A DNA stretch of 64,000 nt from Chitinophaga filiformis (GCF_900102545.1 NZ_FNBN01000002.1:145245-209244); one strand, 5' to 3'; shown: positions 33,319-42,769, counted from the first letter of the stretch. Numbers and translations: made by a program. Notes: generated from the letters alone by a model not told the origin.

Positions 33319-35667
33319 ATGCAAATCCAAGAAATCCGTATCCTACCCCCGATAGCAATAGGCCGTCTGGGCGCTTCTCCGCTGCCAGTAGCCGCATATG
33401 ATCTTGTCATTCCGGATAACAAACCGCTGGATTTCCGGCAGATAAAGCCTCAGCCTACGCTCACTGTCGATAATCTTTACAATACGGTCAGCGCCAGTGT
33501 ACCAACCCAGATCGAATTCAAGGATCCGCCGCAAAGTGATGGCTATATTCGTCCCGTAGCGCCCTTCCTGGAACTCTTTGCCGTTACTTCCGACAATCCG
33601 GATATGCTCGTTCCGCTTACAGAAGCATTATTACAGCGTGCAGGCCTCACCCTGGATAATATCAGCTGGTCAGTTACCGTGGGCAACTTAAAATTATTCC
33701 GCAGAACAGGTGATGTAAAGGATAAGATCATTGCCACAAAGGATGACATCAAAGACTCTTATGTATACAAATTGGTTGGAGAATGTCAAAATTTCCACGA
33801 TGGTAAAACGCTGCCCCTTGGTTCAGTGCAATTCATTAAACCATCAGACGACTTCCCCGGCTTGCGGCTCCGCTTCACACCAGCTGCCGGCAACGTATAT
33901 GGTTCTTCCACAAAGAGAATAGAAAGTGAAGGCGCAGCAGCCACTGATGATCCGGTTATCACCAGTGAGCACCAGGTACTATATGACCCGGGTAAAGGCG
34001 GTTGGCAGGGATATACTGAGTCAGCTAAATTCAATCCCAACTATACCATGCCCGCACAGATATTTGCCGGTTACAGTACCAAACATGGCGACCAGGTAAG
34101 CTGGGGCTACCTTGATGATGAATGCGATGGTATAGTTACCGCTACCCTGCAACCCAATGACAACAGCCTCGCAACACTCACCGCTACTGCACATATAGTG
34201 GCTGGTCCGCCGGCATTTGCCCCGGATATCCTACCTATACGTGCCGTATCTGATGAACTGGAACAGATCATCATGGGTACAGAACCTGACAAGGAAGTGC
34301 CTATTGAAGTAGCAGAAGAAGTAGTCCGCCGCGCCTTTGAATCCATTACGCTCATGAACACAGCTGTCATGAACGGCAACCCCATTAATGGCAGGGAGAA
34401 TGTGGCCAGCACCATGGTAAGACAGGACACCAACGACTTTGGCCGCCTGTTTGAACCTATTATGGCGAGTTCTATTGTAGACAACCTGGCCCTTCGCACC
34501 CTGCATGAAAGAGTCTTTAACGGATTAAGTACAGGAGCCGCCACCTGGTTTGCCTCCGCCCTCCGCAGGCCGCATAAGATCGGCGACCTGTCTGATACAG
34601 AGCGCCGCAAGATGCCAGGTCTTATGAGAGGCGCTGATGGAAGAGCGCTGACACTCACCCACCGGATGATCAACAGTGTGATACAGGCAGCATCCAATGC
34701 CATGTTCCAAGCTAGTGATGGCAATACGCCTCCTCCACCTGCACCGCCTGTTCCGGGGCAGCCGCTGAAAGCTGATGACCTCATTGCGCAATTACATTAC
34801 CGTGGTGAAGGCAACCCATACAGCGTATTGCCAAGGGCTGCTATTTCCAACTGTTTCCCCGGACTCGAATTCGACTTCAGGAACTTATGGCGGCATACTT
34901 TCCAGAACGTTACCATGAGTGAAAATGATAACTATGTACTTGACGATACGACCGGCTTTAACCTCAAAGGCCGGCGACTGGTAGCGGTAAACGGACATCC
35001 TACCATGGTGCGTGGCGAAGGACCGGTATTCCCCGGAGGAGACAATGTCCATCTAACCACTACGGACAATCCGCATGGCGCTGCCTTTATGGAATGGTCC
35101 AACCTTATTGCCGGTTTTAAACTGACACCCGGACAAACCGTACAGGCGCAGTTCACCGCAGGTGAAGCCACGCTCCCGGTGCTGGTGAAAAAGGATGATC
35201 TGACTGATAAGACAAAATATCCGGAGTTTACATTGACGGTGAACAGTTATATGACGCCTGGTACCGCGGCACTGTCGCCCACAATCGTTAGTCCCGGAGA
35301 ACTGACACACGGTCTCTGTGCTCCCTGGCAGAACGACTACCGCGAATGCGCCTGTTATTACTGGGCAGCCAGCCGGCCTGACTACGTGAATGTAGAACCA
35401 GGTGAAGATGGCCTCAGTCACGGCGATATGTGGCTGGCTAAACGGCGTACAGGGGAATATATACCCGACAATCGTACTGACTCCCGGCTCTTCTCTTATG
35501 ATGATCTCTTCAGGGACTGGCAGGGAGAGCTCAGCTTCATTATCAACGGCCGCGATGCTGTAGCCTCACCTCCATACTCCGCATCAGGAGATACCGGCGG
35601 ACAAAGTGATAAAACTGCTACACCCGGTACACAGGCGCATCCCAATCCTTCACTAATCGATAAATAA
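33319..35667 (+). CDS. LodA/GoxA-like protein, candidate quinocofactor (CTQ-type) oxidase
   Basis: The 782-residue protein resembles the LodA/GoxA amino-acid oxidase family in several places. The N-terminus EIRILPPIAIGRLGASP matches the family opening (xIGIARxGNSP). AISNCFPGLEFDFR holds C512, in the position of the Cys that forms cysteine tryptophylquinone. APWQNDYRECACYYWAASRP (668-687) holds W670 in the family PWQ motif, then C677, C679 and W682. Between C512 and W670 there are about 158 residues, longer than I recall for LodA, so an insertion is likely. Extra cysteines C667 and C679 flank the motif. A proline-rich loop (PPPPAPPVPGQP) is near 471-482. No signal peptide is visible. The stop overlaps the next start (TAATG), coupling it to the radical SAM gene. 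Actual quinone formation is unproven. Confidence 0.72.
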   Translation: MQIQEIRILPPIAIGRLGASPLPVAAYDLVIPDNKPLDFRQIKPQPTLTVDNLYNTVSASVPTQIEFKDPPQSDGYIRPVAPFLELFAVTSDNPDMLVPLTEALLQRAGLTLDNISWSVTVGNLKLFRRTGDVKDKIIATKDDIKDSYVYKLVGECQNFHDGKTLPLGSVQFIKPSDDFPGLRLRFTPAAGNVYGSSTKRIESEGAAATDDPVITSEHQVLYDPGKGGWQGYTESAKFNPNYTMPAQIFAGYSTKHGDQVSWGYLDDECDGIVTATLQPNDNSLATLTATAHIVAGPPAFAPDILPIRAVSDELEQIIMGTEPDKEVPIEVAEEVVRRAFESITLMNTAVMNGNPINGRENVASTMVRQDTNDFGRLFEPIMASSIVDNLALRTLHERVFNGLSTGAATWFASALRRPHKIGDLSDTERRKMPGLMRGADGRALTLTHRMINSVIQAASNAMFQASDGNTPPPPAPPVPGQPLKADDLIAQLHYRGEGNPYSVLPRAAISNCFPGLEFDFRNLWRHTFQNVTMSENDNYVLDDTTGFNLKGRRLVAVNGHPTMVRGEGPVFPGGDNVHLTTTDNPHGAAFMEWSNLIAGFKLTPGQTVQAQFTAGEATLPVLVKKDDLTDKTKYPEFTLTVNSYMTPGTAALSPTIVSPGELTHGLCAPWQNDYRECACYYWAASRPDYVNVEPGEDGLSHGDMWLAKRRTGEYIPDNRTDSRLFSYDDLFRDWQGELSFIINGRDAVASPPYSASGDTGGQSDKTATPGTQAHPNPSLIDK

Positions 35668-37052
35668 TGGCTCCTGCTACTACACTACAACCAGGCGCTG
35701 ATTCACTGGCAGTCATTGCCAGTGAATTGGCCTCCCTGATCAATAAGAAGTCAGTCCCGCGCTCTCCCCAGGTTCACCTGGTACCTACCGCCCACGATAC
35801 CCAGTTGTTTGTTGCGAACGGCAGCCGCCTGCACAACATTTCTGCATCCACAGAAGCACGTATAGAGCAGCTACTGCAACAACAGGATGAAGCAGGTATC
35901 AGCAATGAACTGATCGGCCTCGGACTGGAAATGCCGCCCCTTATCAATGACGAACCACTGACAAGCCCTAAGATCTATGCACTGTCGCTGGCCATTGCCC
36001 AGAAATGTAACATGGGTTGTACCTACTGTTATGCTGACCAGGGCGACTTTGGAGGGCCTGTGAAAAACATGAACATCGATACCGCCCGGCAATCCATTGA
36101 CCTCCTGTTGAAAGACTGTGAACCCGGCAGCAAGGTACAGGTTACCTTTCTGGGTGGCGAACCGCTCATTAACAGGAAGGCATTAAGAGAAACCACCGTA
36201 TATGCCTTTGAGGAAGGGCGCCGGAAAGATGTACAGGTTAATTTCTCCCTGACCACCAACGGTACACTGCTGAAGGAAGATGATGCCGCATTCTTTGAAG
36301 AATATGGTTTCGCTGTTACCGTTAGTCTTGACGGCATCGGCGAACAACATGACCAGCTACGCCCGCTGAAAAACGGCGCCGGCACCTATCAACAGATCAT
36401 TGAAAAGATCCGTCCCTTACTGACCACCCAGCGCAGGATGCAGGTCTCCGCCCGGGTAACAGTCACACCTGCTAATATGGATCTCACAAAAACGCTGCAG
36501 GAGTTTGTGGACATGGGCTTTCACAGCGTGGGCTTCTCTCCCTTGCTGCGTTCCAGCAGTGGTAAAGGTGAGATGTCAAAGGAGGACCTGGACAAAATGC
36601 TGCAGGGCATGATAGCCTGCGGGTTGCTCTTTGAACAGCATGTTATTATGGGGAAGCGTTTTCCTTTCCTGAACATGGTCAACGCCTTGAAAGAGATCGC
36701 CAAAGGTACTCACCGGCCCTATCCCTGTGGTGCGGGCGCTGGCTATATGGGCGTATCTGCTGATGGTGAATTATCCGCCTGTCACCGTTTTGTGAACGAA
36801 CCGGCCGGCCATATGGGTGATCTTATTAACGGAATAAATCCTACCTTACAAAACGACTGGTTAGCAGCAAGACACGTGCATACCCAGGAACCCTGTCACC
36901 GGTGCTGGGCCAGGTATCTTTGTGGTGGCGGCTGCCATCATGAAGTACTCGAAAGAGGCCGTACCGCGTGCGACTACATCCGTGGCTGGCTGCACTACAC
37001 GATGCAGGCCCACGAAAGACTTGCCAGACTGGCGCCCCATTGGTACAAGTAG
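35667..37052 (+). CDS. Radical SAM/SPASM peptide- or protein-modifying enzyme
   Basis: The 461-residue enzyme has the radical SAM cluster motif C114-x3-C118-x2-C121 (KCNMGCTYCYADQ), GGEP at 163-166, TTNGT and VSLDG, and a cysteine-rich SPASM domain at the C-terminus (C354, C372, C410, C413, C419, C423, C435) that should hold two auxiliary Fe-S clusters. Residues 1-100 are a separate N-terminal region that may recognise the substrate. SPASM enzymes such as QhpD and anSME make thioether links or other changes in peptides and proteins. Its TAATG overlap with the LodA-like gene points to that protein as substrate. QhpD installs thioether bonds in the CTQ subunit of quinohemoprotein amine dehydrogenase; analogy with it is inference. 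Confidence 0.85.
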   Translation: MAPATTLQPGADSLAVIASELASLINKKSVPRSPQVHLVPTAHDTQLFVANGSRLHNISASTEARIEQLLQQQDEAGISNELIGLGLEMPPLINDEPLTSPKIYALSLAIAQKCNMGCTYCYADQGDFGGPVKNMNIDTARQSIDLLLKDCEPGSKVQVTFLGGEPLINRKALRETTVYAFEEGRRKDVQVNFSLTTNGTLLKEDDAAFFEEYGFAVTVSLDGIGEQHDQLRPLKNGAGTYQQIIEKIRPLLTTQRRMQVSARVTVTPANMDLTKTLQEFVDMGFHSVGFSPLLRSSSGKGEMSKEDLDKMLQGMIACGLLFEQHVIMGKRFPFLNMVNALKEIAKGTHRPYPCGAGAGYMGVSADGELSACHRFVNEPAGHMGDLINGINPTLQNDWLAARHVHTQEPCHRCWARYLCGGGCHHEVLERGRTACDYIRGWLHYTMQAHERLARLAPHWYK

Positions 37053-37064
37053 CTATTTAAATAC

Positions 37065-38537
37065 ATGATGCCCCCGGAACAAACAACAGACGTGCTTATC
37101 ATTGGAGCTGGCCCCGCAGGCACCTGCGCTGCATTACGCCTGCTCGCCCTCGGCCACAAAGTGGCGCTGGCAGAAAGTGAACCCTTTCCACGCCCACAGA
37201 TCGGTGAATCCCTGTCGCCCGGCATCAGGAACATCTTTGACTACCTGGATGCGACAGACCTCCTTACCAATCGTAATTACCTCCACCAGCTGAACGCACA
37301 GGTGGTATGGGAAACTACTACCCCGCAAACGGTCAGCGCCGCACAACGTGGGCCCGGTGTAATGGTAGACAGAGGACAGTTTGACAAAGACCTGCTCGAC
37401 CTGGCGGTGCAACGCGGCCTGCAGCTTTACCAGCCTGCCCGTTTTGAATCCTGCAAGCAGGTGGATGGCAGGTGGCAATCACAGCTCCGCCAGTATACAC
37501 AACTCATTACCGTTGAGAGTAAGTTTATACTCGATGCCCGCGGACGCCGGGGCAACAATATGCAGGACAGGGTGCTTACCGCTCCCCCTACAATCGCAAT
37601 ATGGGGCCATTTACCGGCAGATGTCATGCCGGCTGATACATTAGTCGAGGCTACCGAAAAAGGCTGGATCTGGGGCTCTCCTACCCCCACCCGGCAATTC
37701 AGGGTCATTACCTTCACCGATCCACGGGAATTAAAGGGCAATACCGTTCCTGGCGTATTCCATCATCTGCTTTCCGGAACGCGATTTTTTCACAAAGCAG
37801 CTGACAGCTGGAAGATAAATGATCTGCAGACCTGTACCGTATTTACTTACGCACATACGTTCCCCTGGCAGGACAATTACCTCCGGCTGGGTGAAGCCGC
37901 TTTCTCCCTCGATCCGCTTTCTTCCACCGGTGTAGAAAAAGCCATGCGTTTCTCCCTGCAGGCAGCCATCGCGGTAAATACAATTCTCAAAACCGGTCAT
38001 AAAGACATGGCACAGACCTTCTATGAAGACCGGATGATCGAATCCATCTGCAGTCATACTCACTGGACCAGCGCCTACTATGCACAGGCCTGGCCGGGAC
38101 AGCAACGTGCTTTCTGGAAAGAAAGGTCCGTTCCGTTCATCGATCAGACACCGGCGCCAACAGCTTTCTACGAGCGACTCAGTCATAAATTCACCGCTCC
38201 AAAAGAAAAAGGGCCGGAGCGGCGGATCAATGTTCAACAGGAACTGCAACGCCTGTGGCATGAGCAGATACATCTTTCTTCAGCACTGATATTCAAAGAA
38301 ACACCCTGTGTGATTGATGACGTACTACAACTCCGCACAGCTATCCAGCATCCCAACCTGGAACGTGAAATGGCCTACCTGGAGACAGTGGAGATATCTC
38401 CTTTGCTATCTGTAGCAAATAAGGAGGCTACATTTGGCGCTATTGTACAGGAATGGAGCAAAGTGTTGCCGTTCGAACAGGCTGTCCGTATCGCCTTCTT
38501 TTTGTGGGACAAAGACATCTTGTGTACCACCGCATAA
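37065..38537 (+). CDS. FAD-dependent oxidoreductase, LodB/QhpG/halogenase-like
   Basis: The 490-residue flavoprotein opens with the dinucleotide motif IIGAGPAGTCAALRLLALGH, followed by QIGESLSPGIRN (GESLxP, shared with tryptophan-halogenase-like flavoproteins) and LGEAAFSLDPLSSTGVEKAM in the FAD-binding C-part. The halogenase WxWxIP motif is replaced by GWIWGSPTP, so halogenation is doubtful. LodB and QhpG are flavoproteins of this group that hydroxylate the tryptophan during CTQ formation, and the position beside a LodA-like gene fits that job. It begins 12 bases after the radical SAM gene and ends the cassette; the next gene has its own promoter-like sequence. Confidence 0.82.
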   Translation: MMPPEQTTDVLIIGAGPAGTCAALRLLALGHKVALAESEPFPRPQIGESLSPGIRNIFDYLDATDLLTNRNYLHQLNAQVVWETTTPQTVSAAQRGPGVMVDRGQFDKDLLDLAVQRGLQLYQPARFESCKQVDGRWQSQLRQYTQLITVESKFILDARGRRGNNMQDRVLTAPPTIAIWGHLPADVMPADTLVEATEKGWIWGSPTPTRQFRVITFTDPRELKGNTVPGVFHHLLSGTRFFHKAADSWKINDLQTCTVFTYAHTFPWQDNYLRLGEAAFSLDPLSSTGVEKAMRFSLQAAIAVNTILKTGHKDMAQTFYEDRMIESICSHTHWTSAYYAQAWPGQQRAFWKERSVPFIDQTPAPTAFYERLSHKFTAPKEKGPERRINVQQELQRLWHEQIHLSSALIFKETPCVIDDVLQLRTAIQHPNLEREMAYLETVEISPLLSVANKEATFGAIVQEWSKVLPFEQAVRIAFFLWDKDILCTTA

Positions 38538-38544
38538 CAAAAGC

Positions 38545-38580
38545 GTCCGGAAATGGACGGAACTCATGCCGAAAGCGGAC
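38545..38580 (+). promoter_or_regulatory. Tandem 22-bp-spaced operator-like sites
   Basis: GTCCGGAAATGGAC at 38545-38558 and TGCCGAAAGCGGAC at 38567-38580 share CCG-N5/6-GGAC and are spaced 22 bases, two turns of the helix. They lie about 60-90 bases upstream of a sigma-54-like promoter, the usual distance for an enhancer-binding activator. Confidence 0.45.
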
Positions 38581-38633
38581 ATTTAAACGGATTCACACAC
38601 ACGCAATTTATTGACTGTAAACATATTGGAAGG

Positions 38634-38649
38634 TGGCATTGGCTTTGTT
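38634..38649 (+). promoter_or_regulatory. Sigma-54-like promoter (-24/-12)
   Basis: TGGCATTGGCTTTGTT fits the -24/-12 consensus TGGCAC-N5-TTGC with the right spacing and two mismatches (C to T at the sixth and fifteenth positions). It is 37 bases upstream of the permease start codon. Together with the tandem sites upstream it suggests activator-dependent control of the permease. Confidence 0.45.
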
Positions 38650-38686
38650 TCCTATCCGGACATCCTCCACCTAAACGTAACCTTAT

Positions 38687-41041
38687 ATGTTCAGGAACTA
38701 CTTTATCATCGCTATCAGACACCTGAGACGCAATCTTAACTATGCCACACTGAATATCATTGGGCTTACCCTGAGTATTGCCGCCTGTCTGATCATCTTT
38801 CTGATCACCAGGAATGAACTAACGTTCGACACCTATCACCGTAAGGCCGACAGGACTTACAGGGTTACAATGAATGCACTGGACTTCAATCCGAGTGTAT
38901 CTCTCGCCATTGCTCCTGCTATGCGCAGCGCTTTCCCTGAACTGGAAAACGTTTCCCAATACTGGCACCGTTATGATGGTCTTGTAAAAGTGGGCAACGA
39001 ACGTTACATGGAGAAAGATTATTCATTTGCCGACGGTTCATTTACGAACATCTTTGATTATGAGTGGTTGTCCGGTAATCCGCAAACTGCACTATCGGCG
39101 CCTAATACGGTCGTTCTGACCGAAAGTGTCGCCCACAGGTATTTCGGTAACCAGAATGCCCTGGGTAAAACATTCCAGCTTGACAACAGGTATCTGCTGA
39201 CAGTAACCGGCGTTATCAAAGACTTACCTCCCAATACAAGTACGACCTTCGGTTTCCTCGCATCCTTTGCTACAGTTGAAAAAGAGATGAAAGATGCCAT
39301 GAGCGAGTTCTATGCCATCGTGGGCGCCAATACCTTTGTCGTCGTTCCTCCTCACTATGATATTAAAAAGATTGAAAGCCGTTTACCCGGTTTTATCAAA
39401 CAGAACTGGGGCGCAGCCATTGCGGCAGAAGCTAAACTGCTGATGCAACCCCTGAATGAGGTCCATTTTGATCAACGTTATATACAGAGTACAACCACCT
39501 CGCGCAATACTTACCGGGCACTGATCGCTATTGCGATCTTTATCATTGTGACAGCCTGTATCAACTTCATTAACCTGGCCACTGCACAGGCTATGAAACG
39601 CGCCAGGGAAACCAGCGTCAGAAAAGTGCTCGGTGCCCATCGCTTTCAGCTCATACGGCAATTCCTGGGTGAAACCAGTGTACTGGTGCTCACTACGGTG
39701 GTACTGGGCCTTGGTATAGCCTACCTCGCACTGCCACAGGTGGCATCCTGGCTGGATGTACACATCGGCATCGCACAGTTAAATCAGCCGCTGGTATACG
39801 TATTGCTGGCTGCACTCACGCTCATCATTATTTTACTGGCAGGACTATATCCTGCGTTTGTACAATCCTCATTTCAGCCTGCCGTCAGCCTGAAAAGCAC
39901 CACCGGTCAATCATCCCGTGGCTTAACCCTGCGCAAATCGCTGGTATTCGTCCAATTCCTGGTATCACAGGTACTGATCATCGGCACATTGGTGGTGGCC
40001 AAACAAATGGACTTTTTCAAAAACCAGGATCTCGGCTTTAATAAAGAAGCCGTGATCTCTTTCGGCATTCCCGATGGAACAAAACGGGAAGTACTGGAGC
40101 AGCAACTGAAGGAGAATACCGGCATTAAAGAGATGTCCTTTTCAACAGGCGCGCCGTCTTACAATCAGAATTTCGCCCCTTTCTCCTGCCCGGAGAGAGG
40201 CATTACAAAAGATGATGTAGTGGAGTTGAAATTCGTCGATGAGCATTTCATGAAGATGTTTGACATGAAGATGCTGGCGGGCGAAGGCATTACTCCCGCA
40301 ATACGTAAAGATTCCGTTCCCCGTGTAGTCGTTAACGAGGCATTGATCCGGAAACTCGGCATTGCACGTCCTGAAGATGCGCTTGGCCTCATCATTACGC
40401 AGGGCCGGGGAAAACTGGAGATCAAGGGCGTAGTCAAGGACTTTCAGAGTGAATCCAAACACAAGGAAAAAAGACCCTGTATCCTCTTTAACAATCCGCG
40501 TGCGTTTAATACCATCAGCGTAAGACTGTACCCACAGCATATGCCAGCCACCATTGCCCGCATAGAAAAAGGCTGGTCAGCGCTTTTCCCGGATGATCTC
40601 TTTGCCTATGAATTCCTGGACGACCATATTGCTGCGATGTACAAACAGGAGCAGAAACTCTATACAGCATACAGGCTGTTCTCCGGACTGGCCATTATCA
40701 TCGGTTGTCTGGGACTATATGGCCTGGTGGCATTCGCTGCTGTTCAGCGCAATAAGGAGATTGGGATCAGGAAAGTATTGGGCGCTTCCATTCCGGATAT
40801 TGTCGTATTATTCGGTAAGGAATTCATGTTACTGATTGCACTGGCATTCCTGGTAGCTACGCCGCTGTCTTATTACCTGATGTACAACTGGCTGGGCAAC
40901 TTTGCCTATCATATTTCGCTCAGTGCAGGCATCTTTATCGTGGCTATTGTGACCTCGGTGCTGATAGCAGCTGTAACCATTGCTCATCAATCTATTAAAG
41001 CGGCTTTGTCCAGTCCTTTGAAGAGCCTGAGAACAGAATAA
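38687..41041 (+). CDS. FtsX/MacB-type ABC transporter permease
   Basis: The 784-residue protein has two copies of the MacB-periplasmic-core plus FtsX arrangement common in Bacteroidota. A first helix (NIIGLTLSIAACLIIFLITR) is followed by a large periplasmic domain with FDTYHRKADRTYRVTMN, then three helices around 283-400 with RARETSVRKVLGAHRFQLI, a second periplasmic part, and a final set of helices with NKEIGIRKVLGASIPDIVVL. Such permeases work with a separate ATPase in drug, lipoprotein or peptide efflux or in mechanotransmission; no ATPase gene is adjacent. Its promoter region carries sigma-54-like and tandem operator-like sites. Confidence 0.9.
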   Translation: MFRNYFIIAIRHLRRNLNYATLNIIGLTLSIAACLIIFLITRNELTFDTYHRKADRTYRVTMNALDFNPSVSLAIAPAMRSAFPELENVSQYWHRYDGLVKVGNERYMEKDYSFADGSFTNIFDYEWLSGNPQTALSAPNTVVLTESVAHRYFGNQNALGKTFQLDNRYLLTVTGVIKDLPPNTSTTFGFLASFATVEKEMKDAMSEFYAIVGANTFVVVPPHYDIKKIESRLPGFIKQNWGAAIAAEAKLLMQPLNEVHFDQRYIQSTTTSRNTYRALIAIAIFIIVTACINFINLATAQAMKRARETSVRKVLGAHRFQLIRQFLGETSVLVLTTVVLGLGIAYLALPQVASWLDVHIGIAQLNQPLVYVLLAALTLIIILLAGLYPAFVQSSFQPAVSLKSTTGQSSRGLTLRKSLVFVQFLVSQVLIIGTLVVAKQMDFFKNQDLGFNKEAVISFGIPDGTKREVLEQQLKENTGIKEMSFSTGAPSYNQNFAPFSCPERGITKDDVVELKFVDEHFMKMFDMKMLAGEGITPAIRKDSVPRVVVNEALIRKLGIARPEDALGLIITQGRGKLEIKGVVKDFQSESKHKEKRPCILFNNPRAFNTISVRLYPQHMPATIARIEKGWSALFPDDLFAYEFLDDHIAAMYKQEQKLYTAYRLFSGLAIIIGCLGLYGLVAFAAVQRNKEIGIRKVLGASIPDIVVLFGKEFMLLIALAFLVATPLSYYLMYNWLGNFAYHISLSAGIFIVAIVTSVLIAAVTIAHQSIKAALSSPLKSLRTE

Positions 41042-41141
41042 CATAAAAAATCATAAATACAAGAACGAGAGGACGGATCAAAAATAAACGAACGTCTTCA
41101 GAATCGTCTAAATGACTACCTGATTCCATCGGGTACCCGTA

Positions 41142-41183
41142 TAAAGAGAGCCTGCATCATACTTTTGATACAGGCTCTCTTTA
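41142..41183. terminator. Bidirectional terminator
   Basis: A perfect 13-bp stem (TAAAGAGAGCCTG 41142-41154 with CAGGCTCTCTTTA 41171-41183) and a 16-base loop lie between the convergent permease and susD genes, with short T/A runs on both sides. Confidence 0.8.
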
Positions 41184-41209
41184 TTTAGGCTTGTATTTGC
41201 TACAAACAT

Positions 41210-42748
41210 TTACTGCCAACCCGGCGTCTGCCTGAATATCTTATTACCATAAGCAGCCGCTATATCCATCTCTGACTGCGGCACCGGCCACAAAGTATCA
41301 CGCAGAGGGAATTTCCTCGGCGACCCACTGGGATCTTTTAATGTAGGAATAATAATCCTGTCAGTTCCCCAACGTTTCAGATCAAAATACCGTTGCCCTT
41401 CCATAGCAAGTTCAATCCTTCTTTCATGACGGATAGCGGTACGCATAGCATCTTGTGAAAGCCCTACAGGCAATACCGGCATTCCAACACTGGGCCGTGT
41501 ACGTATTGCATTCACAGCCTCATACACACTCCCGTCGGCTCCTGCAATTTCGTTCTGTGCTTCTGCATACATCAGCAATACATCTGCATAACGCAGATAC
41601 ACCCAGTCCTGATCACTCTGTGTACCGATGGCGGTTGCGCGGGTAGAATCAATACCTTTTTTATTCAGAAAACCAGATGAAGCACCAACAACAGCAGGAT
41701 CAAAAGCAATCCCTCCTTTGTACAATACACCAGGCACTAATATAGTAGCCAGTAATCGCGGATCTCTGTTGTTATATGGGTGAGCCGGATCATATAAAGA
41801 AGACGTCGTAATAGGCTGACCATCGATGCATTCATAATCATTTACGAGGTACCCCAATGGCTGAAAGCTGGCGCTGTAAGTATACAGGTATTCTGCCGGG
41901 CTATAGGCATTTGGCACCTGGTAACGACCAGAGAACATAATTTCCGGATTATTATCCTGCCCCGGTTTCAGGAACAATTTACGGTAACCACCTGTATACA
42001 AACTGAAGCGGCCCTCTGTCATGATCGTTCTGGCCGTAGCAGCTGCTTCCTGGAAGTTGTGGACAGTAAGAAATACCTTCGTAATATATCCAAGGGCAGT
42101 ACCTCTTACTACATGTCCTTTGTAAGCAGTATTCGGCAGATTAGCCGCAGCAAAACGGAAGTCGCTCATTACTGAGTCGAGCACCAATGCTTTCGGCGAT
42201 CTACCCAGTTGATAAGATGCCGCATCCTTTCCCAATGGTTGAAAGGTCAGTACCACATCACCATACAACTGCGCCAGCAGGAAGTAATAGTATCCACGCA
42301 TGAACCTGACCTCAGCTATATAAGTATTCTTTTCTGTATCGTCCATCGTTACATTGCCAATATTAGCCATGAAGACATTACAGGCTTCTATGGCCCTGTA
42401 CGAGGTATTGTAAGCATCAGATTGAATGGTACCGGTTGTAGGTTCTATAGAACCATTAGCAACATTTGAAAAGGCGCCACTGTATGCATTGTCTGTCAGC
42501 GTTTCCCAATACGGTGTACCTGCTCCCCAACCCTGCCCTGTATTGTTGGCATTGGTATAATTATATCCCTGTATCAGATAACTGTAAATGGCCGTCAGCG
42601 CCTGATCAGCATCAGCTTTCGTTTTCCAGAAAGTGCCTGATGACTGCTGGTCCAGCGGATTACGGTTCAGAAAGTCCTTGCCGCAACTATCGAATAGTAT
42701 GATCATTACCGGCAACAGGATGATCCAGTATTTTATGTTGTACTTCAT
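41210..42748 (-). CDS. susD: SusD/RagB-family outer-membrane lipoprotein
   Basis: The 512-residue protein has a lipoprotein signal (IILLPVMIILFDSCGKDF, lipobox cysteine at about residue 22) followed by FLNRNPLDQQSSGTFWKTKA, the standard SusD opening. It has tetratricopeptide-like helices with YNTSYRAIEACNVFMANI and MRGYYYFLLAQLYGDV, and the RagB_SusD C-terminal part with VYLRYADVLLMYAEAQNEI and RRIELAMEGQRYFDLKRWG. SusD binds the ligand and caps the SusC barrel. It follows its SusC partner by 21 bases on the same strand. The actual ligand cannot be told because no glycosidase or peptidase gene is attached to this pair. Confidence 0.92.
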   Translation of the reverse strand: MKYNIKYWIILLPVMIILFDSCGKDFLNRNPLDQQSSGTFWKTKADADQALTAIYSYLIQGYNYTNANNTGQGWGAGTPYWETLTDNAYSGAFSNVANGSIEPTTGTIQSDAYNTSYRAIEACNVFMANIGNVTMDDTEKNTYIAEVRFMRGYYYFLLAQLYGDVVLTFQPLGKDAASYQLGRSPKALVLDSVMSDFRFAAANLPNTAYKGHVVRGTALGYITKVFLTVHNFQEAAATARTIMTEGRFSLYTGGYRKLFLKPGQDNNPEIMFSGRYQVPNAYSPAEYLYTYSASFQPLGYLVNDYECIDGQPITTSSLYDPAHPYNNRDPRLLATILVPGVLYKGGIAFDPAVVGASSGFLNKKGIDSTRATAIGTQSDQDWVYLRYADVLLMYAEAQNEIAGADGSVYEAVNAIRTRPSVGMPVLPVGLSQDAMRTAIRHERRIELAMEGQRYFDLKRWGTDRIIIPTLKDPSGSPRKFPLRDTLWPVPQSEMDIAAAYGNKIFRQTPGWQ

Positions 42749-42769
42749 TTTTCGTAAGATTAAACTGTT

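Noticed and set aside
37065..38537. Flavoprotein as a tryptophan halogenase
   Set aside because: The GESLxP motif is shared, but the halogenase WxWxIP motif is replaced by GWIWGSPTP, and the neighbours favour a LodB/QhpG-like role.
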